NCBI RefSeq assembly: GCF_001687105.1
Contig: NZ_CP014600.1
Location: 62,001 to 126,000 of the forward strand
Direction: 5' to 3'
DNA: 64,000 bases
Origin: Salipiger sp. CCB-MM3
GTDB taxonomy: Bacteria; Pseudomonadota; Alphaproteobacteria; Rhodobacterales; Rhodobacteraceae
Shown: piece by piece, positions 23,870 to 33,206 of the stretch
Position numbering within the stretch: position 1 is the stretch's first letter
Layout of the letters: every line of letters starts with the position of its first letter
The notes under the pieces: model-generated
The model's input: the letters and a program-made list of their open reading frames with translations, nothing else
Told to the model about the DNA's origin: nothing
Database searches by the model: none
Translations under genes and position numbers: made by a program

Positions 23870-26521
23870 ATGGCTCAAGGAACAGAGCGTTTCGTCGATC
23901 GCGCAGAGGCCGGGCGCAAACTTGGTGCTCGCCTTGCGTCGATGGCGCTGGAGCAGCCGGTTGTCTACGCCTTGCCGCGCGGGGGTGTGCCGGTGGCGCT
24001 GGAGGTCGCACGGGCGTTGAAGGCGCCGCTGGATCTTATCTTCGTGCGCAAGATCGGCGCGCCGGGCGCGCCCGAGGTCGCGCTCGGGGCCATCGTCGAC
24101 GGCGCGGCGCCGCAGATGGTGATCAACGAGGAGGTCATGCGCAGCTTTGGCAGCGACGCTGACTATCTGGAAAAGGCGCGGGCGCGGGAACTCGTGGAAC
24201 TCGAACGGCGCCGCACGCGCTACCTCGGCGACCGGCCGCAAGTGTCGGCGGCGGACAGGACAGCGGTGATCGTCGACGACGGTTTGGCCACTGGCGCCAC
24301 CATGAAGGCGGCGATCATCGCCATGCGCAGGCAGGGCGCGCGCAGCATCTGCGTTGCCGTCCCCGTGGCGCCGTCCGAAGTGGCGCGGGAGTTTGCCGCG
24401 CTGGCCGACACGGTGGTCTGCCTGAACCCCGCGCCGCGCTTTTACGGTGTCGGCGGCTTTTACGACGACTTCCATCAACTCAGCGACGAAGAGACCGTCG
24501 GCCTTCTGCGGCAGGCATGGGCCGAGGACACCGAGCCGCACCACGCGCCGTCGCGCCGCAATGTCGCCGTGCCGCCGCTGGCTCTGGCCGGTGAGTTGGT
24601 TGTGCCCGAGGATCCGCGCGGGCTGATTATCTTCGCTCATGGCAGCGGCTCAAGTCGGCTCAGCCCGCGCAACCGTGCCGTCGCCGAGGTGCTGAACGAG
24701 CGGGGCTTTGCCACGCTGCTGTTTGATTTGCTGACTCCGCAAGAGGCGCAGGACAGGCGCAACGTGTTTGATATTCCGCTTCTGGCCGAACGGGTTGCCG
24801 AAGCTGTGGGCTATGTGGCTGGCGAGCCCGATGTCGCCGATCTTGCGATCGGTCTCTTCGGGGCGAGCACCGGGGCCGGGGCAGCGCTGGTCGCGGCGGC
24901 GAACCTGAAGGGGCGCATCGGCGCTGTCGTCTCGCGCGGGGGCAGGCCCGACCTTGCCGGAGCGCATTTGGCGCAGGTGACCGCGCCGACACTGCTGATC
25001 GTCGGAGGGCATGACGAACACGTGCTGACGCTGAACCGGCAGGCGCTCTTCGCCCTCGAAAGCGAGAAGATGCTGAAGATCGTGCCCGGCGCGAGTCATC
25101 TTTTCGAGGAGCCGGGGGCGCTGGAGATGGCGACCGAGATCGCCTGCAACTGGTTCGAGCACTACCTGCAGGTGCTTCCCGACACGGTGCACCCAGAGCC
25201 CGAACACCATCTGCAGGGGCCCGCCGAGATCGTCGCCGCCCTGCGCAGCGCCGTGATCCCCTTGCCCGAGCCCGAGGAGTCGTCCTTTGGGGCTGCCTTC
25301 GATGACTACGGAAGCGCGCGGGTTGTTCTGCTGGGCGAGGCCTCGCACGGAACCTCCGAGTTCTACCGGGCGCGCGCGGCGATCACCATGCGGCTCGTCG
25401 AGAGGCATGGCTTTACCCTTGTCGCCGCCGAGGCCGACTGGCCGGATGCGGCGATGATCGACCGCTACATCCGCCACAGACCCGGCGCCTCGTCGCGGCG
25501 GCTGCCGTTCTCGCGCTTCCCGACGTGGATGTGGCGCAATCGCGAGGTCGACGATTTCGTCGCCAGCCTGCGCGACCACAATGCGAAGGTGGAACCCGAC
25601 GAACAGGTGCGGTTCCATGGGCTCGACCTTTACAGCATGACCGCCTCCATCGCCGCGGTGTTGGAGTATCTCGACCGGGTCGATCCGGCGGCGGCACGGG
25701 AGGCGCGACAGCGCTATGGCTGTATCGACCCGTGGTCGCAGGAGCTTGCGGCCTATGGGCGTGCCTCGCTCAGCCGCGGCTATGCGCTCTGCGAGGCGCC
25801 GGTGATGCGCACGCTGCTTGATCTGCTGCAGAGTGAGTTGCTCTACGCCGCCCGCGATGGGGACGAGTTCTTCGACGCGGTGCAGAACGCGCGGCTCGTC
25901 GCCAATGCAGAGCGCTACTACCGGGTGATGTACTACGGCTCGCATGAATCGTGGAACCTGCGCGACAGCCACATGTTCGAGACGCTCAAGCATGTGCTGG
26001 ACCGCGGCGGCCCCGACACCAAGGCAGTGGTCTGGGCGCATAATTCCCACATTGGTGATGCGCGCTTCACCGATATGGGCAGCGCCCGCGGCGAATTGAA
26101 CATCGGGCAGCTTTGTCGCGAGGAGTTCGGCAGACAAGCGGTGCTGATCGGCTTCGGGACCCATAGCGGGACGGTGGCCGCCGCTTCGGAATGGGATGCG
26201 CCAATGGAAGTGAAGACCGTGCGCCCCTCGCGGCCCGACAGCTACGAGGCGCTCTGCCATGGCGTCGGGGAAAAGCGGTTCCTGCTCGACATGAGGCAGG
26301 ACATGGACCCGGCGCTGCGCCGCGCGCTCCGCGATCCCCGGCTCGAGCGTTATATCGGCGTGATCTATCGTCCCGAGACAGAGCGTTGGAGCCATTACTC
26401 CCACGCCACGCTGCCCGACGAATATGACGCGTTCGTCTGGTTTGACGAGACCCGCGCCGTCACCCCCGTGCCGACGCGCGTGATCGCGGGGGAGGATGAG
26501 ACGTATCCCTTCGGGCTCTGA
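23870..26521 (+). CDS. Three-domain fusion: phosphoribosyltransferase, alpha/beta hydrolase and erythromycin esterase
   Basis: 883 residues. Domain 1 (about 1-215) is a phosphoribosyltransferase-like fold with the PRPP loop VIVDDGLATGATMKAA (133-148). Domain 2 (about 230-440) is a dienelactone-hydrolase-like alpha/beta hydrolase: FAHGSGSSRLSPRN oxyanion region near 255 and nucleophile elbow GLFGASTGAG near 328, with a late D and H (GGHDEHV, GASHLFEE). Domain 3 (about 455-880) is erythromycin-esterase-like: LLGEASHGTSEFY near 485 and AEADWPD, with WAHNSHIGD later. The three parts occur separately or in pairs elsewhere in bacteria. Substrates are unknown, and esterase-type resistance should not be assumed. 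GGGAGGGTCAGAG precedes the ATG. Confidence 0.88.
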   Translation: MAQGTERFVDRAEAGRKLGARLASMALEQPVVYALPRGGVPVALEVARALKAPLDLIFVRKIGAPGAPEVALGAIVDGAAPQMVINEEVMRSFGSDADYLEKARARELVELERRRTRYLGDRPQVSAADRTAVIVDDGLATGATMKAAIIAMRRQGARSICVAVPVAPSEVAREFAALADTVVCLNPAPRFYGVGGFYDDFHQLSDEETVGLLRQAWAEDTEPHHAPSRRNVAVPPLALAGELVVPEDPRGLIIFAHGSGSSRLSPRNRAVAEVLNERGFATLLFDLLTPQEAQDRRNVFDIPLLAERVAEAVGYVAGEPDVADLAIGLFGASTGAGAALVAAANLKGRIGAVVSRGGRPDLAGAHLAQVTAPTLLIVGGHDEHVLTLNRQALFALESEKMLKIVPGASHLFEEPGALEMATEIACNWFEHYLQVLPDTVHPEPEHHLQGPAEIVAALRSAVIPLPEPEESSFGAAFDDYGSARVVLLGEASHGTSEFYRARAAITMRLVERHGFTLVAAEADWPDAAMIDRYIRHRPGASSRRLPFSRFPTWMWRNREVDDFVASLRDHNAKVEPDEQVRFHGLDLYSMTASIAAVLEYLDRVDPAAAREARQRYGCIDPWSQELAAYGRASLSRGYALCEAPVMRTLLDLLQSELLYAARDGDEFFDAVQNARLVANAERYYRVMYYGSHESWNLRDSHMFETLKHVLDRGGPDTKAVVWAHNSHIGDARFTDMGSARGELNIGQLCREEFGRQAVLIGFGTHSGTVAAASEWDAPMEVKTVRPSRPDSYEALCHGVGEKRFLLDMRQDMDPALRRALRDPRLERYIGVIYRPETERWSHYSHATLPDEYDAFVWFDETRAVTPVPTRVIAGEDETYPFGL

Positions 26522-26608
26522 ACCGGCGGCAGTTTGCCCGCGCCGCGAAGGGCCCGGAAGGCCACATAGATTTAAGCGATTTTGAACAGATCATTGGAGG
26601 GTAGGGTC

Positions 26609-29185
26609 ATGGCGACGCAACTGAAGGTGGTATCGGTCGATTTGGTTTCCACAGACAGCGATGGGGTGCAGGGCGATGGGGCCAGCAGCCAAGGACACCT
26701 GAGCGCGGATGGCACATGGCTCATCTTTCAAAGCTCGTCGAAGCTGGTGCCCGAAGACGTCAACATCTACGGCGACATCTACCTCAAGAACCTGACCACC
26801 GGGGCCGTCGAACGGATCACCGTCGATCCCAGTGTCGCCGCCAGCGAAGAAGGCGGCTGGAACCCGGCGATTTCTGCCGATGCCACGCGGGTCGCCTTTG
26901 GCGTCACCTACCGCTACCCGCCGGGCAGCACAGTCGTCGCGGATGAGGCGGTGGCCTTCAAAGACCTGCTGACCGGGGAGAGCATGCTCATTTCGTCAGA
27001 TGCGCAGGGCGTGGCTGGCGAAGGGACCAGCTATGGCGCGCGGTTCTCGCCCGACGGGACGCAGGTCGCCTTTTTCAGCACCGCAAAAAATCTTCTGCCG
27101 GGCGTCGACTTCACGGGATACGGGGTGTTTCTCAAGGATATCGCCAGCGGCGCAGTGTCGCTGATCTCGAGCAATGCAGCGGGCGAGGGGGCCAATGGCT
27201 CCAGCGGTGTGTCTTCCTTCTCGCCGGACGGAGCCACCTTCGCCTTCTCCAGCCGCGGTGACAATCTTGTCGTCGGCGATGGCAATGGTGTCGGAGATGT
27301 CTTCATCAAGGACCTTACCACCGCCGTCGTCACGCGCGCCTCGGTGACCGCGGACGGCACAGAGGGCAATGGTGAAAGCTCCGGCGGGGCCTTCTCGCCA
27401 GATGGCACGAAGCTGCTCTTTGCGAGCCGCGCGACCAATCTCGTGGCGCATGATGGCAATGGCTCGCAGGACCTCTTCATCAAGGATCTGATCACCGGCG
27501 CGGTCGAGATGGTCTCTACCGACGCTTTCGGCAACCAGTGGATCGGCGACAGCTATGGCGGCGTGTTCTCGCCCGACGGCACCAAGATCGCCTTTTACAG
27601 CGACACCACCAGCCTCTCGGTGCGCGACAGCAACGGCGAATGGGATATTTTCATCAAGGACCTGATCAGCGGGACGGTGACGGCGGTCTCGACCGATGTC
27701 GCGGGCGAGATCGGAGATGGAATGAGTTTCTGGCCCGAGTTTCTGCCGGACGGTTCGGGGATCGTCTTCACCAGCGGCGCCTCGAACCTCGTGGCGGACG
27801 ACACCAATGGCGGTTGGGACGTCTTCATCTCCACCTTCGAGGAGCAGGAGTTGGGCGAGATCGTGCAATGGTCCGAGGCCGAGGGCGGCAACGGGCACTG
27901 GTATCACTATGTCGAAGGGCCGCTGACTTGGGCCGAGGCGAAAGCCGAGGCCGAGAGCCGCAGCCACCTCGGTCTGCCAGGCTACCTCGCCACGATCACC
28001 TCGGCCGAGGAGAATGACTTCATCCTCGCGATGACCCCGCCGAACGTCTGGGCCGGTGGCACCGACGAACGGGTCGAGGGCGTCTGGGAATGGGCGACTG
28101 GGCCCGAGGCCGGGGACGTCTTCTGGACACGCTCTTCCGGCGCTTTGACCTATGCCGACTGGGGCGGGTCCGAGCCGAACAACGCGTGGTCCGAGCCGCC
28201 GGGAGAGGACTATCTGACGGTGCATTCGCTTTACGCCACCGGCACATGGGCCGACAATGGCGTGCCGCCCAACCCGAACCAGGCCTTTGGCTATGTGGTC
28301 GAATACAGCGACCTCACCCGCCCGCCCAGCGAGATCGGCCTTGGCCGCACAGAGGCAGAAGACCTCGATCTCGGCAACGGCTTTGCGGTGCAGCACAACC
28401 CGTGGGCGTCCGAAGACGCCTACGTGCAGGCCACCGGCAGCGGCGCGGCGGCGGCGTCGAGCAGCTTCGCGGGGCCGGGCGGCGTTTACAGCGTCATCAT
28501 CGGCTATTTCGATGAAGCGGACGGCGCGAGCAGCCTGCGGTTCGAGGTGAATGGCGAGACGCTGGACGCATGGGTCTGGGATGCCGATCCCGCCGGGAAC
28601 ATCGTCACCGGGGCCGCCGCGATGAAGCGGGTGATCCCCTTCGTCACGCTAAACGCGGGCGATATGCTGACACTGGCGGGCACGGCGGATGGCGGCGAGC
28701 CGCTGCGCACCGATTACATCGACATCCGGCCCGCGCCCGCAGCGAGCGCGCCGTTCACCGTCGAGGCCGAAACGCTGGAGATCACCAAGGATTTTCAGGT
28801 CGTCACCAATCCGCATGCCTCCGGCGGCGCCTATCTGCAGGCGGGCGGCGGGCCAGATCAGCGCGCGCTCTACGATTTTGACGGCGCGGCGGGGCTTTAC
28901 GATCTGACCATCGGCTATTTCGACGAAAGCGACGGTGTCAGTCGGATGAGCCTATGGCTCAACGGCGCGGAGGTGGACAGCTGGCTGTGGGATGGCACCT
29001 TCGGCGATGCCATCGTCACCCCCGCCGGGGCCGCGCAGCATAGGCTATATGGCCTCGATCTCGCCCCCGGTGACAGGATCGAACTGATCGGGCAGCCCGA
29101 TGGCGGCGAGCCGCTGCGCACGGACTACCTGCATTTCGACCCGCTGAGCCTCGCCTCTGGCGCGGATGCCTTCCTGTTCAGCTAA
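26609..29185 (+). CDS. Multi-domain protein: TolB-like propeller, C-type lectin-like domain and two repeated beta modules
   Basis: 858 residues from the ATG after GGAGGGTAGGGTC. Residues about 20-410 hold PD40/TolB-type propeller blades, each with an FSPDGT motif spaced by roughly 50 residues. A C-type-lectin-like domain follows at about 417-567 (WAEAKAEAESR, YLATITSAEEN, YADWGGSEPNN). Two related modules of about 130 residues come next (577-709 and 715-844), both starting with an E-A-E segment and ending GGEPLRTDY. They look like carbohydrate-binding beta sandwiches. There is no signal peptide. The chain ends abruptly at SGADAFLFS, which resembles the first strand of an RTX C-terminal region, so it may be truncated; an IS3-type scar begins within 30 bases of the stop. 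Confidence 0.78.
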   Translation: MATQLKVVSVDLVSTDSDGVQGDGASSQGHLSADGTWLIFQSSSKLVPEDVNIYGDIYLKNLTTGAVERITVDPSVAASEEGGWNPAISADATRVAFGVTYRYPPGSTVVADEAVAFKDLLTGESMLISSDAQGVAGEGTSYGARFSPDGTQVAFFSTAKNLLPGVDFTGYGVFLKDIASGAVSLISSNAAGEGANGSSGVSSFSPDGATFAFSSRGDNLVVGDGNGVGDVFIKDLTTAVVTRASVTADGTEGNGESSGGAFSPDGTKLLFASRATNLVAHDGNGSQDLFIKDLITGAVEMVSTDAFGNQWIGDSYGGVFSPDGTKIAFYSDTTSLSVRDSNGEWDIFIKDLISGTVTAVSTDVAGEIGDGMSFWPEFLPDGSGIVFTSGASNLVADDTNGGWDVFISTFEEQELGEIVQWSEAEGGNGHWYHYVEGPLTWAEAKAEAESRSHLGLPGYLATITSAEENDFILAMTPPNVWAGGTDERVEGVWEWATGPEAGDVFWTRSSGALTYADWGGSEPNNAWSEPPGEDYLTVHSLYATGTWADNGVPPNPNQAFGYVVEYSDLTRPPSEIGLGRTEAEDLDLGNGFAVQHNPWASEDAYVQATGSGAAAASSSFAGPGGVYSVIIGYFDEADGASSLRFEVNGETLDAWVWDADPAGNIVTGAAAMKRVIPFVTLNAGDMLTLAGTADGGEPLRTDYIDIRPAPAASAPFTVEAETLEITKDFQVVTNPHASGGAYLQAGGGPDQRALYDFDGAAGLYDLTIGYFDESDGVSRMSLWLNGAEVDSWLWDGTFGDAIVTPAGAAQHRLYGLDLAPGDRIELIGQPDGGEPLRTDYLHFDPLSLASGADAFLFS

Positions 29186-29211
29186 GCGCGGCGCGGCGTG
29201 CCGACTATTAG

Positions 29212-29307
29212 TATCAACACCCTCAAACAAGCTTCGACGGGCTCACCCCGTGGGAGTATCGCCAACGCTCAGTAGAGTACGGCACACTGAACAGAACTAC
29301 CTTATAG
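29212..29307 (+). pseudogene. Remnant of an IS3-type transposase (orfB C-terminus)
   Basis: Translation of 29212-29307 gives a 31-codon tail with TSFDGLTPWEYRQRS and ending LNRTTL then TAG. This matches the extreme C-terminus of IS3-family OrfB transposases (the RPHTSLDGLTP region). An in-frame stop just upstream (29209) and the absence of the DDE core show that only the end remains. A small dyad TAGAGC-TG-GCTCTA (29305-29318) spans the stop. The scar sits between the propeller-lectin gene and nagA. Confidence 0.7.
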
Positions 29308-29389
29308 AGCTGGCTCTACGGCGCGCAGATCACAACCCATCATCAAAGCGCAGTTGCGTCGCCTGCGCTACCAGCCTCCCGGAGCGTTC

Positions 29390-30490
29390 TCAGCGGCGAG
29401 AGCCGCGCTCGCAGCGCGGGCCCAGCAGAAGCATCTCGTCATGCGCGGTGCCGACAGCGATTTCGCGCGGCGGCAAGCCCATGAGCCGTCTGGGAATATC
29501 GCTCACCATCGGCACTGCTGTCTGCAGATCGAGCCCGACCTCGCCCACCAGATTGGCAAGGCTCTGACGCAGGTCCACATGCGCGCCCGCCAGCGCGCCT
29601 TCGGCATTGACCAGCCGGCCTTGCTCGACGTGGATCTCCTGCCCGTAGAGCGTGAAGTGATCCGGCCCGCCGACGGTTGCCATCGCGTCACTGACCGCAA
29701 AGCTCAGCCCGCTGGCAGGACGGGCGGCAAGCGCAATGCGCAGCATCGTCCAGTCGACATGGATGCCGTCGCAGATCATTCCGCACATGACATCAGAGTC
29801 GATCGCGGCCCCCAAAAGGCCGGGGGCGCGGGACTGCATCTGGTCCATCGCGTTGAAGAGATGGGTGACGCAGGAAACGCCGCGCCCGAAGGCCACGCGC
29901 GCCTCGTCGGCGGTGGCACTGCTGTGCCCGGCCGAAACCACCGCGCCGCTGTCGACGAGTGCCGCCAGCAGCGCGGGGTCCGCACGCTCTGGGGCGAGGG
30001 TGATCATCACCGGCATGCCTGCGGACCGGAGCCGTTCGACCAGCGTCACGGTGCGGCGGTCGAGCGGGCGCAGGTATCTCTCGGCGTGGGTGCCACGGCG
30101 GGCGGGTGAGAAATGCGGGCCCTCGATATGCAGGCCAAGGATGCCGGTGCTGCCGTAGCACTCGAGCGCGGCGTCGCCGGCGGCTTCGATCACCTCGGGG
30201 CGGTCGGTGATCACCGTGGGCAGGATGTCCCCGGTGCCAAGAGCGAGGTGGGCCTGCGCGATATGCGCCAGCCCCTCGGGTGTGGGATCGCCGTTGACCA
30301 TCGTCCCGCCGCCGCCGTTGACCTGCAGATCGGTGAGCAGCGGCATGGCAAGATGAACCTCCGTCGCCGGTGCGGTGCCGCGCGGGCGGATCGCGGCGAC
30401 CTTGCCGCCCACGAGCGCGATTTCCTGATCCTGCAGGAGCGTGCCGTTGCTCCAGAGGTAGCGCGTGGCGAGGAGCTCTTCAGAGGTCAT
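29390..30490 (-). CDS. nagA: N-acetylglucosamine-6-phosphate deacetylase NagA
   Basis: 366 residues. NagA landmarks are present in order: LTDLQVNGGGG, LGLHIEGPHFSPARRG, SAGHSSATADEA, THLFNAMDQM, ICDGIHVDW and VSDAMATVGG. It removes the acetyl group from GlcNAc-6-phosphate in the cytoplasm, giving glucosamine-6-phosphate for NagB. It overlaps the ATPase gene by four bases and is the last gene of the amino-sugar operon. The C-terminus is short and basic (GPRCERGSRR) where the family normally has a G-x-x-ADLVLLD strand, so the end may have been altered by the nearby IS3-type scar. Confidence 0.92.
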   Translation of the reverse strand: MTSEELLATRYLWSNGTLLQDQEIALVGGKVAAIRPRGTAPATEVHLAMPLLTDLQVNGGGGTMVNGDPTPEGLAHIAQAHLALGTGDILPTVITDRPEVIEAAGDAALECYGSTGILGLHIEGPHFSPARRGTHAERYLRPLDRRTVTLVERLRSAGMPVMITLAPERADPALLAALVDSGAVVSAGHSSATADEARVAFGRGVSCVTHLFNAMDQMQSRAPGLLGAAIDSDVMCGMICDGIHVDWTMLRIALAARPASGLSFAVSDAMATVGGPDHFTLYGQEIHVEQGRLVNAEGALAGAHVDLRQSLANLVGEVGLDLQTAVPMVSDIPRRLMGLPPREIAVGTAHDEMLLLGPRCERGSRR

Positions 30491-31563
30491 GCCGTCACCG
30501 CATTGCCTGCGATCAGCGCGTTTCCGTCGGCATCAAAGAAGGTGCAATCGGCGTCAGAGAAATCGAGCGAAATGGCCGCGCCTTCCTGATGGCGCCTCAT
30601 GCCGGTGGTGCGGACCACGACGCGTTCGCCAGAGGCGAGGTCCACGTGCAGGCAAAGGTCGGCGCCGAGGTATTCCTGAAAGGCCAGCGTCCCGGCGAGG
30701 CGACCGGTTCCCGGATCACAGGGGCGCAACGCTTCGCCGCGCAGGCCGATGCGGGCGGTCCCAATTGGCGGCGGGACGGAAAACCGCAGCGCGGCGCCGC
30801 CCGCCTGCAGATCGCCGGTTTCGGTCGCCCGTGCGGCGACAAGGTTCATTCCCGGATTTCCGAGGAACTGCGCGACGAAGGCATTCGCGGGGTTCGAGTA
30901 GAGCTCTTCGGGCGTGCCGACCTGCATGATCTTACCCTTGTTCAGCACCACGATCCGATCAGCGAGGGTCATCGCTTCGACCTGATCGTGGGTAACATAG
31001 AGCATGGTCGCGCCCAATTGCTTGTGCAACGCAGCGATTTCGATGCGGGTGTCGGTGCGCAGCGCGGCATCGAGGTTCGACAGCGGCTCGTCGAAGAGGA
31101 AGGCGCGCGGCTTGCGCACGATGGCACGGCCGATGGCGACGCGCTGACGCTGCCCGCCCGAGAGCGCCTTGGGCCTGCGGTCGAGATAATCCTCTATGCG
31201 AAGCGCGCGGGCGGCTTCTGCGACCCGGGCGGCAATCTCGTCTTTCGAGAGTTTTTCGTTGTGCAGCGCGAAAGCGATGTTCTCGCGCACGGTCATATGC
31301 GGATAAAGCGCGTAGGATTGGAACACCATCGACAGCCCACGCGCCTGCGGCTCGGCGCGGGTCACATCGGTGCCGTCGATGCGGATTGTCCCGCCGCTGG
31401 TCTCTTCAAGGCCGGCGATCATTCGCAGCAGGGTGGACTTGCCGCAGCCCGAGGGGCCGACAAAGACGATGAACTCGCCGCTTTCGATGGCGAGCGAGAG
31501 ATCGCGGAAGATCTCGGTGCCGCCATAGGTCTTTGCGAGGGACGACAGCTCGATCGTGCTCAT
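30487..31563 (-). CDS. ABC transporter ATP-binding protein, UgpC/MalK type
   Basis: 358 residues. Walker A is GPSGCGKSTLLRM, the signature is LSGGQRQRVAIGRAI and Walker B is FLFDEPLSNLD. A C-terminal TOBE-like region (about 280-358) is typical for CUT1 carbohydrate importers. It is embedded between nagB and nagA with four-base overlaps on both sides, so it must serve the adjacent permeases and binding protein and import an amino sugar. No LacI-type or EIIA control feature is evident. Confidence 0.93.
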   Translation of the reverse strand: MSTIELSSLAKTYGGTEIFRDLSLAIESGEFIVFVGPSGCGKSTLLRMIAGLEETSGGTIRIDGTDVTRAEPQARGLSMVFQSYALYPHMTVRENIAFALHNEKLSKDEIAARVAEAARALRIEDYLDRRPKALSGGQRQRVAIGRAIVRKPRAFLFDEPLSNLDAALRTDTRIEIAALHKQLGATMLYVTHDQVEAMTLADRIVVLNKGKIMQVGTPEELYSNPANAFVAQFLGNPGMNLVAARATETGDLQAGGAALRFSVPPPIGTARIGLRGEALRPCDPGTGRLAGTLAFQEYLGADLCLHVDLASGERVVVRTTGMRRHQEGAAISLDFSDADCTFFDADGNALIAGNAVTA

Positions 31564-32372
31564 GTCCTTGTCCTTTCCAGCCCCTTGGGCGCGGTGATTG
31601 CGGGCTCGGTGCCGCCCGGGTGCACGGTTTCGTAATAGTCGCGAAGCTGCAAGCGGGCCGCGGCCTCTTCGTCGCAGATCACCGTCGCGCGCGGATGCAT
31701 CTGTAGCGCCGAGGCCGGGCAGGCCGCGCTGAGCGGACCCTCGACCATCGCCGCCACCGCTTCGGCCTTTGCGCCGCCGGTGGCCAGCAGCAAGGCCTCG
31801 CGGCTTTCCAGAATGGTGCCAATGCCGATGGTGATGGCAAGCGAGGGCACCTGCTCGTCCGGGCCGAAGAAACGGCGGTTGGCCTCGACGGTGCCGCGGG
31901 TCAGGGTCTTTATCCGGGTGCGCGATGCGAGCGAAGAGGTGGGCTCGTTGAACCCGATGTGGCCGTTGTTGCCGATCCCCAGCAATTGCAGGTCGATGCC
32001 GCCTTCGGCGGCGATCTCGGCCTCGTAGCGGCGGGCTTCCTCGGCCGGGTCGGGGGCATCCCCGCGCGGCAGCCGCGCTTGCGCCGCGGGCAGGCCGATG
32101 GCGTCAAAGAGGTGGCGGTTCATGTAGTGCCGGTAGCTTTGCGGATGATCCCCCGCCAGCCCGACATATTCGTCGAGGTTGAAGCTGGTAAACCGCCGCC
32201 CGTCACAGTCGCCGCGGGCCACGGCAGCGGCCAGCGCGGCATAGACCGGCTCCATCGTGCCGCCGGTGGCGAGGCCGAGCACCGCGTCGGGTTTGGCCAC
32301 CAGCTGCGCGACGATGCGGCGGGCGGTCTCGCGCGCGGCGGCCTCGGCGTCGGGAAAGATGAGGATCTTCAT
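31560..32372 (-). CDS. nagB: Glucosamine-6-phosphate deaminase NagB
   Basis: 270 residues, near the family length. VLGLATGGTMEPVYAAL, SFNLDEYVGLAGDHPQSYRHYMN and LGIGNNGHIGFNEP are the phosphate-binding, catalytic Asp and catalytic His segments. The enzyme turns glucosamine-6-phosphate into fructose-6-phosphate and ammonia, closing the route into glycolysis. It lies four bases after the permease gene and overlaps the ATPase start. No separate allosteric C-terminal extension is seen. Confidence 0.94.
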   Translation of the reverse strand: MKILIFPDAEAAARETARRIVAQLVAKPDAVLGLATGGTMEPVYAALAAAVARGDCDGRRFTSFNLDEYVGLAGDHPQSYRHYMNRHLFDAIGLPAAQARLPRGDAPDPAEEARRYEAEIAAEGGIDLQLLGIGNNGHIGFNEPTSSLASRTRIKTLTRGTVEANRRFFGPDEQVPSLAITIGIGTILESREALLLATGGAKAEAVAAMVEGPLSAACPASALQMHPRATVICDEEAAARLQLRDYYETVHPGGTEPAITAPKGLERTRT

Positions 32373-32375
32373 GGT

Positions 32376-33206
32376 CTATCCCTTCACGGCGCCCGAGGTC
32401 ATCGAGCCGCCGATATGTTTGTACATGAACATGCCCAGCAGCGCAGGCGGCAGTGCCGAGATCACGATGATCGCCGCGGCATTGCCCCATTGCACGCCGC
32501 CCCCCGCCGAGGCGAAGAAATACGAGGCGCCCACGGTCACCGGCACGGCGTCGCGGGTGGTCAGCATGAGCCCGAAGAGGAACTCGTTCCATGCCGTGAT
32601 GAAGCCAAAGATGAACACGGTGACCAGCGCCGGGCGGCAGAGCGGCAGCACCACCTTGAAGAGCAGCGTGCGCAGCGAGGCGCCATCCATCCGGGCCGCC
32701 TCTTCCAGTTCGAGGGGCAGGGCGCGGATGGTGTTGACGAGGATCAGCAGCGCCAAGGGCAGGTTTACCACCGACAGGATCAGCCCCAGTCCGAGCCTCG
32801 TGTCGAGCAGCCCCAGCCCCTGATACATGAGGTAGAGCGGAATGGCGAAGATGATCAGCGGCAGCGCCCGCAGGTTCACCACCAGCGGCATCAGCGAGCG
32901 TGCGCCGACCCCGTGCCGCGCCGCCGCCCAAGCGGCGGGAAAGCACAGCGCCATCGGCAGCAGCGTACCCAGAAGCGAGACGGCGAGGCTGTTCCACAGA
33001 TAGAGCCAGACGTTGTAGTCCGCACCGGCCCCCAGCACCGAGGCGTAGTTCTCGAGCGTGGGCGCCTTGATCCAGAGGCTGGGGTTCGAGGCGATCTCGG
33101 CGCGCGACTTCAGCGAGGTGACCAGCGTGGTGATCACCGGGAAGTTCAGCACCAGCACGGCGATGCCGAAGACCAGCCAGCGCGAGACCTGCAGCAGGCG
33201 TTTCAT
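32376..33206 (-). CDS. Carbohydrate ABC transporter permease (MalG-like)
   Basis: 276 residues from the ATG at 33206 (MKRLLQVSRWLVFGIAVLVL), which overlaps the preceding permease by four bases; an earlier ATG lies well inside that gene. Six membrane helices are expected. The EAA loop is visible as EEAARMDGASLRTLLFKVVLPLCRP, the site that contacts the ATPase. MalG-like placement of the large first periplasmic loop (SLKSRAEIASNPSLW) agrees. It pairs with the MalF-like gene at 33203. Confidence 0.92.
   Translation of the reverse strand: MKRLLQVSRWLVFGIAVLVLNFPVITTLVTSLKSRAEIASNPSLWIKAPTLENYASVLGAGADYNVWLYLWNSLAVSLLGTLLPMALCFPAAWAAARHGVGARSLMPLVVNLRALPLIIFAIPLYLMYQGLGLLDTRLGLGLILSVVNLPLALLILVNTIRALPLELEEAARMDGASLRTLLFKVVLPLCRPALVTVFIFGFITAWNEFLFGLMLTTRDAVPVTVGASYFFASAGGGVQWGNAAAIIVISALPPALLGMFMYKHIGGSMTSGAVKG

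Noticed and set aside
24650..26404. 584-residue frame opposite the three-domain fusion
   Set aside because: Antisense shadow of a clearly coding gene, with no recognisable domain.
23870..26521. Macrolide resistance gene
   Set aside because: The esterase-like domain is part of a larger fusion and the family has many members with no such activity.
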